Below, piece by piece: positions 21,580 to 33,440 of a stretch of 64,000 nucleotides of DNA (position 1 is its first letter; every line of letters starts with the position of its first letter). Under the pieces are notes generated by a model. It had not been told where the DNA came from. It was given only the letters and a program-made list of their open reading frames with translations, and made no database searches. This DNA is from Apricaphanius iberus. Taxonomy: Eukaryota; Chordata; Actinopteri; Cyprinodontiformes; Aphaniidae. The DNA lies in NCBI GenBank assembly GCA_028564705.1, contig JAPXFQ010001140.1:434001-498000 (forward strand). Reading direction: 5' to 3'. The translations under genes were made by a program, and so were the position numbers.

Positions 21580-22340
21580 TAAGTTTATTTATATAGCGCC
21601 GTTTCACAACAGATGTCGTCTCAAGGCACTTTACAAGAAGAGTTATTATAATACAATGTTTAATTTAGGAATGAGAGAACCACAGAAGATTGAGTCGTGA
21701 CTTCTCAGCTATCGCTCACACTGAGCAAGCATGAAGCGACAGTGGAGAGGAAAAACTCCCTTCTAACAGAAAGAAACCTCCAGCAGAACCAGGCTCAGCA
21801 TAAGCGGTCATCTGCCGAGACCGTCTGTGGTTTGGAGAAGGCAGCAGAGACACAGAAAGAGCAACAGAACTGATGCAGAAGCAGAAGTTAGTAGCAGGAC
21901 GTGGAGAACTTTCCGTCACTGCAATGCCATCTTAGTCAGAGTCGTCAAGCAGGGCGGGTCAGGAGCACCTAGTGTAGGAAGAGACTAAGAGAAAACAGGT
22001 TAGCGCTTGAATTGACAGCAACAAAAAGTAGGAACTGACTCTAATAATGTCCTCCAACAGCCTAGCCTAACATAGCCTAAAGCAGCATAGCTACTAACAT
22101 TAACCTGTCTCCTAGCTACTAGGAGACCTAGCTACTAACACTTTCTACCTGGCTAACATTAATCTATCTCTACCTAGCTACTCTACCTCTTCCTATCTCT
22201 TCCTAGCGTTTTACACTCTACCTGGCTACTAACATTAACCTGTCTCTTCCTAGCTACCTGTCTAACCTGTCTCTACCTATTAACCTACTCTAACTGTAAG
22301 CTTTGTCAAAGAGAAAGGTTTTAAGCCTAGTTTTACAGAC
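21580..22340 (-). mobile_element. LINE 3' end, same family as 15318-16757
   Basis: Starts TTTATTTATATAGCGCCG and reads in reverse complement as the 3' UTR tail of the LINE at 15.3-16.8 kb. Shared blocks include the AAGTGCCTTGAGA-type tail and, at the far end, the last ORF2 codons (AGGCTTAAAACCTTTCTCTT). A CTAGCTACTA-type short tandem array at about 22070-22270 is embedded. Confidence 0.8.
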
Positions 22341-22398
22341 AGACTGACAAGTACTACTGATTTGCACCCTCCTGCTGAAAAAGAGTGAGGTTTGTTGA

Positions 22399-22495
22399 CA
22401 GGGCCGTGCAGAGACCTTGAGAGGGGCAGGTGCTCTGAGTTCAAAAAGGGGCACGTTATGTATACCAAGATTTTAAAACCGCTTACAGCAAAATG
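22399..22495 (+). repeat. hAT-like transposon end (CAGGGCCGTGCAGAG family)
   Basis: Starts CAGGGCCGTGCAGAGACC and matches the reverse complement of 3223-3309 with few differences. The opposite end of this copy was not located. Confidence 0.55.
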
Positions 22496-22659
22496 ACTTA
22501 CTCCTCCTGCCTTGCTCTATCTTCTACACTCTCTGGCTCTTCCTCTTTCTCTCCTTCCACCTCCTCAACTGACCTATCTTGCTGTCCCATCTGCAAACAA
22601 GGCACAATTTTGCTTTCACATTAATCTGTTATTTTATTAACCATACTCGATGACACTGA

Positions 22660-23720
22660 GGTTATTATAGTTAACTAAAACTAAAAACTAAAACTAAGTG
22701 TAATAAAATATTTTTAGTTAACTGAAATAAAAATAAAAACTAGAGCTTAGGAAAAAGAAAAACTAACTGTCTTTAGTTTTAGTTATCAATTTGGCCAAAT
22801 TTGTCAACAGCATGAGAAGGCAGGGATGTCTACATCAGTGGTTCTGAACGTTTTTGCAGTGATGTACGCCCTCTGAAATCTTTTTTCAGCCAAGTACTCC
22901 CTAACCATTGCAAAGCTTTTTTGGTTGAAAAAAAGACCTAAAAAAGAGCACTGTGCCATCAGTGTCTGCTTTATGAAACTTTGGAACTGATAAACAACAA
23001 CATTTGAAAAAAAAAGATTTTGAACATAATCCATAACTAAATGTATTGCAGATATTTATCATCACTCAAATGTAGTGATTCAATCTTATTTAATGAAAAT
23101 ACTGACCATGTAACCATTTAAAACCATAAGATTAACCATTTTAAAACTTCATAAATGTGTAAAACATTGATTCTCTCTTTGACTATTTGGAAATATATAA
23201 CTAGAAGGAGGTTTTAGCTTTAGGATAATGAAATTGAATAGCCCTACTCAATATAAAATTCATTGAGCTTATACTTATTAAATAATTATTTTAAAGGATT
23301 TTTGCATGGCTGCTACTTTTTAAGTATTTCTATTTTAAACTTTCACGAACCCCTTGAGTGCCTTCACGTACCCCCATTTGAGATCCACTGCTCTACATGA
23401 CTGAGCAAACTTCCTATACGGCATTGTTCTTCTATTGTAATACCTGGTTACTTTTTAGATCTTAGCCTTAGCCCACGACAAATATCCTGTATTATAATAA
23501 AAAAATAATAATACTGAAACTAATAAAAACTAAACTAAACATTTTTAAACAATACAAACTAAACTGAAACAAGAAGTAACTCAGTCTGGAAACTAACTGA
23601 AACTAATTGGAATGAACGGAAACGAGTAACCCAATCTGGAAACTAACTGAAACTCAAATGAATATAAAACAAAAGTTCAAAACGAAATAAAATAATGGAA
23701 AAATACAAACCTATAGTAGC
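22660..23720. mobile_element. DNA element with GYTAYTATAG ends, interrupted by a hAT
   Basis: The left end GTTATTATAGTTAACTAAAA and the reverse complement of the right end, GCTACTATAGGTTTGTATTT, form an inverted repeat. The inside is dominated by AACTAAAACTAA and GAAACTAACTGAAACT words. A hAT element (22836-23390) sits inside. No transposase frame is present. Confidence 0.55.
22836..23390. mobile_element. hAT non-autonomous element (CAGTGGTTCTGAAC family)
   Basis: The left end is CAGTGGTTCTGAACG and the right end ...TTTGAGATCCACTG, typical hAT termini. Flanking 8-mers GTCTACAT (22828-22835) and CTCTACAT (23391-23398) agree in 7 of 8 positions, as expected for an 8-bp target duplication. The 555-bp unit has no transposase. 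Confidence 0.8.
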
Positions 23721-24683
23721 GCCACTAATCTAAAATAATGTTAGAAAAACATTAAAGATCTCATCTGAAACAACATAAATAACTGGTACAAGACAAGTGC
23801 AACCCGGTGTGCTATTTGCTATCCAACTGGTGATGGATCCACTGCCTTTAGCAGCCTCACTCAGCTCCTTTCTATGGGGTTATAACGATACCAGCTAGAA
23901 ATGAAACTGAAAATAAATATTGGCTCTGAAAATAAAATTTGGCATTGAAAAATATAATTGTAATTGAAAATCTTAATTTTGAATCTGAAATAAATGTAGT
24001 GAAAATGTCTGTATTAAAAGTGAAATAAAAATTGAAAGTGAAAAAAATGGAAATAAAACTCAAAATATATGCATTAAAACAATTAACTCACAATATAGTG
24101 TTTACACTTTCATAGTTTTTTTTCAATGCCCATCTATCTTTTTTTTCTATGCCAATCTTTTTTCACTTCTGCTGCTTTTCGGTTTCATTCTGCTGCTTTT
24201 CAGTTTCGTTCAGCTGGTACTCATTTCACGTCACGTCACGTTAAGAACAGCAGGTGCTTGCTATCAGCTATAAGTGAGTCAGGCCGTTTTATACCCATTA
24301 AACCCAGTAAAGGTCACTTGTAGTTCGTTTATATATATTTTTTACTCTAAAAATGTCCACATATTAAAACAAAATCCACTGCTATAGCTTCTGTAATGTT
24401 CATTTTGATATAACTTTTAAGTCAATCGCCATTTGTGTCCTTTCATTTGGTTTAGATTGCGCCACAGGTGGAGTGAAGGATAACTTCTACCCCCTGCACG
24501 TGACAGTTTGCTGATGTAATAATTGATAATTTGGGATCATTATCTATGTAAAACAGGCTGCTCTTCAGATCAATCTATAGTAATTACAGGGTAAAATAAC
24601 TTTTGAATCAAAGCCTTTTCAGTTAGAATAAAAATACATTTTCTGATAGAGATGACAAATTGATATTTTACAGTGGAGCCAAG
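23721..24683. other. AT-rich intergenic sequence, repeat-like
   Basis: 23880-24070 is built from variations of TGAAAATAAAA/TTGAAAAT words, and 24160-24215 has two copies of CTGCTGCTTTTCRGTTTC. No gene is supported. Confidence 0.4.
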
Positions 24684-26679
24684 CAGTGGTGGCTGGTGGA
24701 ATTTTCTCCAGGGGGGGCTATGATGATGGCTAGATATTAGGGTTGTGAAATGATAATTTTCTAAACCTAATTAATTAAGGGATAGCTGTGAATTAATCCT
24801 GACTAATTAACATTCCTAAATATGACTAAAAAACTACCATTTTTAGAGTAAAGGACAAATCATGACGTCACGCACCCGAGCGCCTGCCCCCCAGCGACTC
24901 TCTGGAGGGCAGAGACACCTTTAGCTACCACTGCCTTCCTTTGTTATTATATGAAAGCTGCCATTAGATGGGTGCTACATGGCGGTTTAGGAAAAATCTA
25001 TCAGCATGGTTAACATGTGTAGCACTGTAGGCTGCAGAAATAGAAGAAAAAAGGACAATAATAATATTTAATAGGTACTTCAGCTGTGTAAAGTTGAGGC
25101 ATGATGGTCAAATAATGTAGATATTTGTAAACTGAACTGGCGGTGGTCATTTCTGAGGAGTTTCTGCCCATAGCTTGTCAGCTGTTTGAAACGGTCTGGA
25201 AGCTAACTCGGTGGGCTAGCTTTTAGCTATCTCAGCTTTCTCACTAAACGGCTGTTCCATTACATGTTGGCTGTAAGTTTATTATTTTATTCCTTTATTG
25301 GTGCCTATTAATCACCGTGGTGCTACGATTAGCCTGATTGTGATGTCATTAGCTAGCTGTTTTCAACTACACAAAGATCTAACGCAGCCTGCACTGTGTA
25401 AGCTGTGAAATTGCTTCGTAACTCCGTAACGTGTTGTTGTCTCTGGGTTGTGAATATATCTATGACATGTCAGTAATCTGTTGAAGTTATAAAAAGCAGC
25501 CTGTCGGGTGTTAAACTGGCTGAATGGGAACTGGGTTGTTGTGACTCATCAAACTGCTATGTTGATGATCGATCGGTATAAAAATGTGTTAGAAGAGTCG
25601 AGCACTGAGTTTTTTTCCTAATGACTGTATGCCTTCTTGGTTCTGCTGTGTAAAGTTGAGGCATGTTGATCTTATAATTGTAGATTTCTGCATACTAAAC
25701 TGGCTGTGGTAATATCTGATGAGTTTCTTCCCGTAGCTTGTTAGTAAACAGTCATTAACGGTCTGGAAGCTTTGTGCTACATGCAGTTAGCTTTATGAGA
25801 TGACTTTTTCGATTATCTGCCCAAAGATAGTTTAGGATTTATTTTGTTTGTCCTACTGTTCAACTGCGACCGCACGGCTTTGCATAGCGGTGTGGAAGCT
25901 TTTTGCCCTCCATTGTTGTACGCATGCGCAAAAATACCTGGATGAAAACCTTAGACTGTAAAAAAGAATAGACAGCGCCTCCTCACTCCTCCCCGTTTAC
26001 CAGAATGACACACTTTCATGGGGGAATTCATGGCGGATTCACAGACTCCTCCTCCCCAGCTGTGACGAAGCATGTTCCTAAAAAGGGCAGAGAGGCGGGA
26101 TCTTCACTGTAGACTCTGCCCTCGCGGGGCGTGTATGGGCGTGTAGTTCGGTCGTAATCACGCCCATTCTGCTCCCGCATCTTTAGCTCTGATGCTAAAC
26201 TTGGCTCGGCCCCCTCATTAATTACGCAAGATTTCAACAAATGATCTTACAAAAACCATCCTGGTGCCCAGGTTTTTTATGAGCCCAGCATTATCTCAGG
26301 AAGAATATGTAGCCATAGAAAGTCTAAAAAAATGGGCACCAGGCATTAAAGTTGTTTTTAACGTGTCTAAAGTCCAATGCTTTTCAATGGGGGCCTAGCG
26401 GCCACATGGAGGTACTACAGCAAGGGAGGAGCAATGGAGTCCTCCATGGCGCACATTTTTGTGCCCCAAGGCGGAAATACGTCCTCGATCAGACAACACA
26501 ACCACAACTCAACTCCCCTTAAACTATTAAACATTTATCTTACACATCTGAAAGAAAATATACATATATTTCGAAACATTTTTATGTTATTATAAAAATT
26601 ATTTTCCACTTTTATTCAAGGTAATGTGGCAAGTTGTCAGTGGTGGGGCGGCGCCCTAGCGCCCTCTATTGGCCAAGTG
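24684..26679. mobile_element. 2-kb DNA transposon with exact 8-bp target duplication and THAP-like start
   Basis: GAGCCAAG occurs at 24676-24683 and again at 26680-26687, directly bordering CAGTGGTGGCTGG on the left and ...TTGGCCAAGTG on the right. An 8-bp duplication fits hAT or P elements. At 25006-25071 a 21-codon frame starts MVNMCSTVGCRNRRKK, which has the spacing of the N-terminus of a THAP zinc finger (C-x4-C, then N-R). P-type transposases carry such a domain. The rest of a transposase was not readable, so the copy is non-autonomous or decayed. A roughly 125-bp segment is repeated inside at 25083 and 25645. Confidence 0.65.
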
Positions 26680-26945
26680 GAGCCAAGTGTACTTCTCTTT
26701 TTTTAAATACATTTTTTGCACAGTCGTTGAATTGTTAAAGGAAATATATCAAAATTTCATAGGTTATCACTGACTCAGTTTATTACATCACAAAAATCTT
26801 ACAAAACCAGTTTCATGCACTGTGGCTCAAAGCATGCACTGTAATCCCAATGTTGGAGGTAAATCAAAGGTTTTGGTACCCACACAGTGTAAAGCAGCAG
26901 CTGTATTCTAGCACCACAGATCCTGACTGATCTTGTTTTTTACAG
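26680..26945. other. Upstream flank of the first Ly6 gene
   Basis: AT-rich sequence ending in the acceptor TTGTTTTTTACAG at 26945, just before ACATAAA and the start codon. No other gene signal. Confidence 0.4.
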
Positions 26946-26952
26946 ACATAAA

Positions 26953-27768
26953 ATGAGGCGTGCAGTCGGTGTTTTCTTCCTCTTGCTGATCGTGTGTCAC
27001 GGTGAGAACACAAACACACTCCTTGGCTGTAAACTATAATCAACATGAACAGAATGACAGGCTTTTTTAATATATCAGTGTATATCACAAAATAAACGAG
27101 TTTAAATGAATTAACTTTAGTCACAATGTTCTGATTTATTGAGACCTTTTGTTGGTCTAGATGTTCATGTTGTACATCTGGACCTTCTATTCCTCTCTTT
27201 TTGTAAACTGTACTGCATAAATATTTCCTTCTCTTTGTGCACAAATGTGCTCACTGCTATCATCTGGCAGGTTAAACAAGCTCTACACTGGTGGCAGCGG
27301 GATTCTGTAGTAGTTTTTCCTCTTTCTGGCCCAAAGTTGATCAAATGTATACAGATTTTTACAGACCTCCATCTAAATTAACTTCCATAACCATTTCTCC
27401 TTTCCCAGGAGAGGCTCTGAGATGCAACTACTGTTTCTCATCAAGCAGTTCTCTCTGTAACCCCACCAGTATTCAGACCTGCTCAGGAAGCCAAAATGCT
27501 TGTGGTGCTGTCATCCTAACAGGCGCCATCAGTGAGTACTCCGTATATACCGGCATAATTAGTTTGAACAATAATCACGACCATTAGGGTATAAAAGGTT
27601 TAATTTAACCTATTAAAATCCAAATTCTTGTTGCTCAGATTTGTTTTCCTGCACTTTGTCATTTCAGGCCGTTCCTTTCGTCAATGCATGAACATGGCTG
27701 TGTGTCAGGGCTTCATCAGCACACCTGGGGCGTTTGCATCCTGCTGCAGTACCGATCTCTGCAACTGA
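26953..27768 (+). CDS. Secreted Ly6/uPAR three-finger protein, copy 1 (3 coding exons)
   Basis: Coding exons are 26953-27001, 27409-27531 and 27668-27768, all with GT-AG borders and phase-1 introns, giving 90 residues. Residues 1-17 are a signal peptide (VGVFFLLLIVCHG). The mature part begins EALRCNYC and has ten cysteines in the LU-domain order C-x2-C-x7-C-x7-C-x6-C-x15-C-x5-C-x12-CC-x4-CN. It stops right after the final CN, so there is no hydrophobic GPI-signal tail and the product should be secreted and soluble. The exon pattern (signal; fingers 1-2; finger 3) is classic for the family. The ligand or role cannot be inferred; family members act as receptor modulators, gamete factors, complement inhibitors or pheromones. 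A close paralog lies at 38472-43422. Confidence 0.9.
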
Positions 27769-28184
27769 GCCTCTTCATAACAGCCTGAAGTCTTTTCATC
27801 CTGCTTAGGTGGCTTCACATTAATGCTAGTTTTAAATCAGAAACAATTTTATTTGATTCAAAGAGCTGAACAAATGCTTGTAGAATGGCAACTTTAAAGC
27901 AATGAGAATCAATACAGTTATTTTGCACTAGATGGCGTATAGGATTTTGCAATGAAAAGGGGCCTTTTTATTTGTAAAGACAAATAAATGTGATCTTAAT
28001 TTGTGTCTGGGTGTTCTTTATTCATAACCTTTTATTGGTAATTAATTGAAAAACAAATTGCATGAGAGATAATTTCACTAAGTGAAAACCTTTTCAGTCA
28101 TTCCCTGGTCTCCAGTTCTTTAGTTTTGGCTTTTCAGTTCAGATAATCATCTGCAACATTTTATTTTAAACGATCATAATAGGA
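27769..28184 (+). other. 3' UTR and flank of the first Ly6 gene
   Basis: The 3' UTR begins GCCTCTTCATAACAGCCTGA and AATAAATG at about 27983 can serve as polyadenylation signal. The block at 27772-27850 reappears at 36214-36290. Confidence 0.6.
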
Positions 28185-28465
28185 GAGAAATTTAATGTTA
28201 TTGATATTGGTATGTGTTTTTTGGTGGGTTTATTATTTTGTAAATAGAGATCAATGTCAGGTCAGATGATCATGGGTGGGTATTTAACATCATCTCCAGC
28301 ACCTGCTCAGATAATATGGGGAAAGGAAGAGTGGGTGAGCATGTTGCTGTATATTTTTGTTGATCGTCAATTGATCGCTGTGATTTTTCTATTTGATTAT
28401 TTGGAGCACGTTGTTTTGAGTTAATTCGAATTACTTTAATAAAGTTTTGGAAATGCAAGTCTCTG
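28185..28465 (+). repeat. Putative 5' LTR of BEL/Pao copy 1
   Basis: Shares blocks in order with 35825-35970, starting around TAGGAGAGAAAT and TGTTATTGATAT, and ending near GAATTACTTTAATAAAG. The last word contains an AATAAA polyadenylation signal. The shared start upstream of TGTTATT makes the left limit uncertain by about 15 bp. Confidence 0.55.
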
Positions 28466-29102
28466 GAATCGCAGCTGATGTTTTTATTAAAGAGCGCGTC
28501 AAGACGGCCCGACTCAGCCTCTCAAGGGGCTTTTACAGTAGTGTGTCTTCGAAGTCGCGGAAACATTGTCAACAAAAATCACGCAAATAAAGTGGATCTA
28601 AAGAGGATCAGGAGAGGATTTATGTAAGAATTCACTCAGCTCTGGAAGCAAAGGTTTGTGAACTAACGTTTGAAGCTGGACAGAAAAAGAATCGGCGTCA
28701 AGGTAAGCGCACCTGCTGAGGATGAATGCGTAAAGCTGCATGAACGCTGATAGGAAAGGAACGAAATGAAAAGCATAGTCTGGCATAACGAAAGTGTGTT
28801 GAAATATGCCGATCAGACTTTAATGTCGTACTTTTCCTCTGTGTGAGAGGCTGTTAATCTTTATGAAACGGTCTCTGTTTTGAATACAAGTGGATGTTGT
28901 TTTGAAGAAAAGCGATCATCTGATGCATGCATGCTTAAAATGAGTCAAACAAATGTTGAGGTCTCTGAGTTCTGAAATAGAACATGGGAAAAGAGAAAGA
29001 AAGCTTACTGCAAAGGCTTTGGAAAATAAAATTGATCAATTACAGCATGATGAAAGAGAACTGTGAATAAAATTAAAAAACCTTATTCCAGAAATAAAGA
29101 CA

Positions 29103-30710
29103 TTGATGAAAACGAAAAATTACTCACAAGTTCAATTTCAAATGGATAATTTAATAAAGCTGGGTGAAAAGGCAACAATGTTAGATAAAACCGTAATTCC
29201 TTTGCTTCCAGAAGACGAAAAAGAAAAACAAAATGTGTGGTTTAACAGCCTAATGGATTATAGCGACACATTTAAAATGACTGTACAGAAATGGATTGAT
29301 GATCCAGGAAGACTGATTCAAACTGGAGACTCTGATGAGCCAAAATACTTTGATGGTGGAAATAAAAATACAGATGAATCTGTTGAGCCAAAGCTGGCCA
29401 TTTGTCCAGATGTGGAAGATCTACAAGATGAAATTAATCCAAGTGACAGCGTGTCAAATGTGGAAAGCCAAGCTACTGGAAGAGAAGCTTAATCTGCTGG
29501 AGTCAAATCATTTGTGTCATCTACCTTTTCTGCTTGTTTTAAAGCTGAAGCTGATCTGGCAGCTTTAATGGTGAAACAGAAATTATTGAAGCAAAAACAT
29601 GTACTAGAAGAGGAAGAGCAAAGACTGCAGAAAAGGAAAGAACAATTAACAATTGAACAGGATATTGCTGCTCAAATTGCTAAATTATCTGTGTTGAAAA
29701 CGAGCTCTGTGAGTGGACAACAATAAGGAACAAAGCAAATTTCAGATGGGATGAGCTCCTATGTGGAAAAGGAAAAGACTAAAAAATATAGGTTGTCTCC
29801 CACTGCTAATTTGTTTGTCCCAGAAGCAACAAAGAAATTAGAGGATCCTGAAAAGGAACAATATGAGCCTGCTGTAAGGCTTAAAGAACCCAGGACAGCT
29901 CACTCTATGCATTCTGCTCCTGGGTTTGTTGAAAATCATGGAGCTTCACAGAGGTTGAATTTTCATCATCCTCAAGAAGGATCTCAAAATCAGCAACAGC
30001 CTCCCACTGACACAAGTATCATTGCAGAAAATGAAGACCAGCATAAAATGATGGATATCATGAAAAAGCAAAATGAAATAACAACACTTCTAAATCAGCA
30101 ACAGTGTGTTTCTTCTTTACCAAAAAGAGAAATTCATATTTTTGATGGGGATCCATTGAAATATCATGCATTCATGAAAGCCTTTGAGAATGGAGTTGAA
30201 AGAAATACTAACAGTTTCAGTGACAGAGAGTATTTCCTTGAACAGTATACAAGTGGCCATCCAAAGGAACTGGTTAAAAGTTGTCATTACCTCAATCCTG
30301 AAAGAGGGTACAATAAAGCTAAAGTACTGTTACAACAGCAGTTTGAGAATGAACAGAAAGTTGCTCATGCATATATGGAAAGAATTTTCTCATGGCCTCC
30401 AATCAAAGCAGATGATGTCAAAGCCTTGGAGGAATACAACCTGTTTCTCAGGGGTTGCTCCAATGTGATTGAGGAAGTACAATACATGGACGAACTGGAC
30501 ATTCCAGCAAATATGATTTCAGTAATCAAAAAGCTTCCTTACAAGCTCAGGGATAAATGGAGGACTGCAGCTTGTGAGCTACAGTAGAGACGTAACCAGA
30601 CAGCGACATTTATTGACATTGTGAATTTTATAGAGAGACAAGTGAAAGTCCTGACTGATCCAATGTTTGGAAATATCAAGGATGCTGCACAACCAGTGAC
30701 TAAAGTTTAA
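29103..30710 (+). pseudogene. BEL/Pao copy 1 gag region, broken
   Basis: The leading part (29103-29492) has a charged, helical N-terminus. A Lys/Glu-rich coiled-coil segment (29571-29690, EEEEQRLQKRKEQL) follows in another frame. The main part (29751-30587) contains the DUF1759-type gag core, recognisable by HIFDGDPLKYHAFMKAFENG and HPKELVKSCHYLNPERGY. A TAG at 30585-30587 is followed by same-frame homologous residues (FIDIVNFIERQVK), so this stop is a lesion. Gag would form the particle core in an active element. Confidence 0.8.
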
Positions 30711-30756
30711 AGTAAACCCAAAACACAGTCTCATTTGAAAATAAAAGGAAGCAGCT

Positions 30757-31581
30757 TTGCCCCCATTGCACCTTTGGAGAGGAAAAATGTGCACACAAAG
30801 GAAAACGAGCAAGATTGGACTGTGCAGAAAGGATGTCTGTGGTGTGGAAGAAAACATGCATTGTCACTATGTTCAGAGTTTTGGAAAGAAGGTTCACAAA
30901 GAGAAGATTGGCTTCTTGAAGGACAAAGGTGTCTGTTTTGGCTGTTTATGTATTGGACATATCAGCAAAGATTGCAAAAAACGGATAACCTGTGAAGAAT
31001 GTGGACTCAAGCATCCAACCATATTGCACATTGTTCCAAGAAAAAATACCAGTGATTTGAATCTGGCAGAAAGTCTGCCAAAGGTTGCAGTTGACAACAC
31101 ATTGGTGTTGAGTGGTCTCACTGGGGCTGGCGATCAAGATTGTAAGCTTCCTATTGTTCCTGTTCAAGTTAAGGTGGATAAAGGCAACAGGATTGTTCAC
31201 ACTTATGCATTTTTAGATCAAGGCAGTATAGCAGTCTTCTTTACAGAAACCTTAATGCATAATCTTGGACTTACTGGAAGAAAGGCCCGGGTACTCCTGA
31301 GGACCATGGGTCAGGAAAAGGTTGTCAGCAGCTATGTGGTAACAGGCTTGGAAGTGGCTGGGCTTGGAGGTGATGATTTTTGTCGGTTGCCCAAGACCTA
31401 CACACAAGAGCGCATGCCTGTTCACAAAGCAAATATTCCTAAACAAACTGATTTGATGAGATGGCCTCATCTGAAAGAGGTTGAGCTCCCACACTTGGAT
31501 GCTGATACTGAGTTGCTGATTGGAACCAATGTTCCTAAAGCATTGGAACCATTAGAAGTAAGCTACAGCACAGGAAATTGA
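30757..31581 (+). pseudogene. BEL/Pao copy 1 nucleocapsid zinc knuckles and protease
   Basis: Zinc-binding segments include CFGCLCIGHISKDCKK and CEECGLKHPTILH. The aspartic protease (DUF1758 type) follows, with the active-site region reading FLDQGS where copy 2 reads FLDTGS, so the catalytic D-T-G motif is altered. VLLRTMGQEKVV and ELLIGTNVPKALEP follow. The frame ends at 31579-31581, while homology to the RT start resumes in other frames. Confidence 0.8.
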
Positions 31582-31589
31582 CCTTTTGC

Positions 31590-32430
31590 GATCAGAACCA
31601 TGCTCGACTGGACTGTAAATTGACCACTGACAGGAGAAAGTGGAAATGAAGAAGACTGTCAACAGCCTGAGTTAAGGGTAAATAAAGTTTCTGTGGAGAA
31701 CCTGGATGACCTCTGGCAGAAATAATTCAAGACAGACTTTCCGCAATGCAGCACAGAGGAACAGCTTGGAATGTCTGTAGATGATCAAAGGTTCATGGAA
31801 CTGGTCACCAGTTCAACAAAGCTAGTTGATGGACATTGTGAGATTGGTCTGCCTTTAAGAAGAAAGGAATTCAGCATGCAAAATAACGGGAACTTGGTGG
31901 AGTATCGTGTAATGCTACTGAAGAAAAGATTTCTAAAGAATGAGCAGTCTTATGCTGATTATGTTGCATTCATGAACAATCTCATCAATAAAGGCTTTGC
32001 TGAGAAGGTGCCTGAAAATGAATTGCAGCACACAAACAGAATCTGGTATATCCACATCATGGTGTTTACCATCCCACAAAACAAAAAATAAGAGTGGTCT
32101 TTGATTGTGGAGCCAGTTAAATAAGGATCTTTCCGAGTTCAGGATGACTGTACATCTATTTGGGGCAACTTCATCTCCAAGCTGTGCCAATTATGCCCTT
32201 AGAAGATGTGTTGAAGATAGCAAGGATCACTTCAGCGAGGACGCTAGGGTTAAAATGTTGCACTGTTTTTACGTGCATGACTGCTTTGTATCTGTGGGTT
32301 CAGAGGAGAAAGCTGTGTCTCTTCATCATGAACTTGTTGCCAATTGTGCTAAAGGTGGTTTCTAACTGACAAAGTGGACAAGTAACAGACGTGCTGTTCT
32401 AGCAGCCATACCTGAAACCCAAAGAGCCAA
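31590..32430 (+). pseudogene. BEL/Pao copy 1 reverse transcriptase, internal deletion
   Basis: 31771-32091 gives the RT N-terminal part. Homology then jumps, near 32110-32125, from the VVFDCGAS segment to MTVHLFGATSSPS. About 75 residues that copy 2 retains are missing, including the catalytic MADIEAMF box. The second catalytic box reads FYVHDC instead of the family's YVDD. Both lesions remove polymerase function. Confidence 0.82.
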
Positions 32431-32434
32431 GGAG

Positions 32435-33440
32435 GTGAAAGAACTGGACATGGACAGTGACAACTTATGCATTGAGAGAGCACTCAGAGAAGTATGGTGC
32501 ATCCTGTCTGATACACCGAAATTCAGGATCCAAATCAAAGAAAGACCTCTCACACGAAGAGGCATTTTATCAATAGTAAGCTCAATCTCCGATCCTTTTG
32601 GAATCTTAAGCCCAGTCATGTTGCTGGCAAAGAAGATCTTGAGAGACCTGAACAGTAAAGGATGTGGCTGGGATGACATTATACCTGAATCAGCTGCCAA
32701 GGACTGGAACAAATGGTTACAGGAGCTACGGCTGATTGAGAACTTCAGCATGAGAAGGTGTTTGAAACCTGGTGATTTTGGTGAAGTGACAGTTGCACAG
32801 CTGCACCATTTTTGCGATGCAAGTCAATATGGTTATGGCACAGTGACATATTTTTATTGTCACAAAATGCAAAATCCCAAAAAAACACCTCTTTCATCAT
32901 GGGAAAAGCAAGAATTGCTCCTTTAAAGTCGGTAACCATCCCCCAAATGGAGCTGATCGCGGACACAATGGCAAGTCGCATTGACACCCTGTGGAAAAGA
33001 TAATTACACATGAATCTCAAGGATTCGGTTTTTTGGACTGACAGTGTTTCAGTGCTGAAATATATCAAAAATGTGACTTCAAGATTTAGTCTATGTTGCA
33101 AACAGAGTCTCTGAAATTAGGAAAGCTTTGCATCCTGCACAGTGGAGGTATGTTGACACTCTGAGCAATCCTGCTGATGCTGCTTCAAGAGGTTCAAGAG
33201 CGGATATATTTCTCAAGAACTCCTCCTGGGGTGCAGGACCTATCTTTTTGCTGCAGTCTGAAAGCAACTGGCCTAAAAATCCTGATGAGGCTCAACTTGC
33301 ATCCGATGACCCTGAACTAAAGAAAGCATTTGCTGTCAATGTTGTTTCAACAATGGAAGTGTTCGATCCTGTAACAAAGATGCTTCAGCATTTCTCTTCA
33401 TGGATTCGACAAAAAAAAAACCAGTTGCTTGGATCTTAAG
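32435..33440 (+). pseudogene. BEL/Pao copy 1 RT connection and RNase H region
   Basis: Contains RGILSIVSSISDPFGILSPV, then HHFCDASQYGYG (RNase H first Asp) at about 32803, PQMELIADTMASR, and FWTDSVSVLKYI near 33030-33065. It is split over at least two frames, with a TAA at 33001-33003. The segment ends in an A-run at 33411-33421 where the frame changes. Confidence 0.78.
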
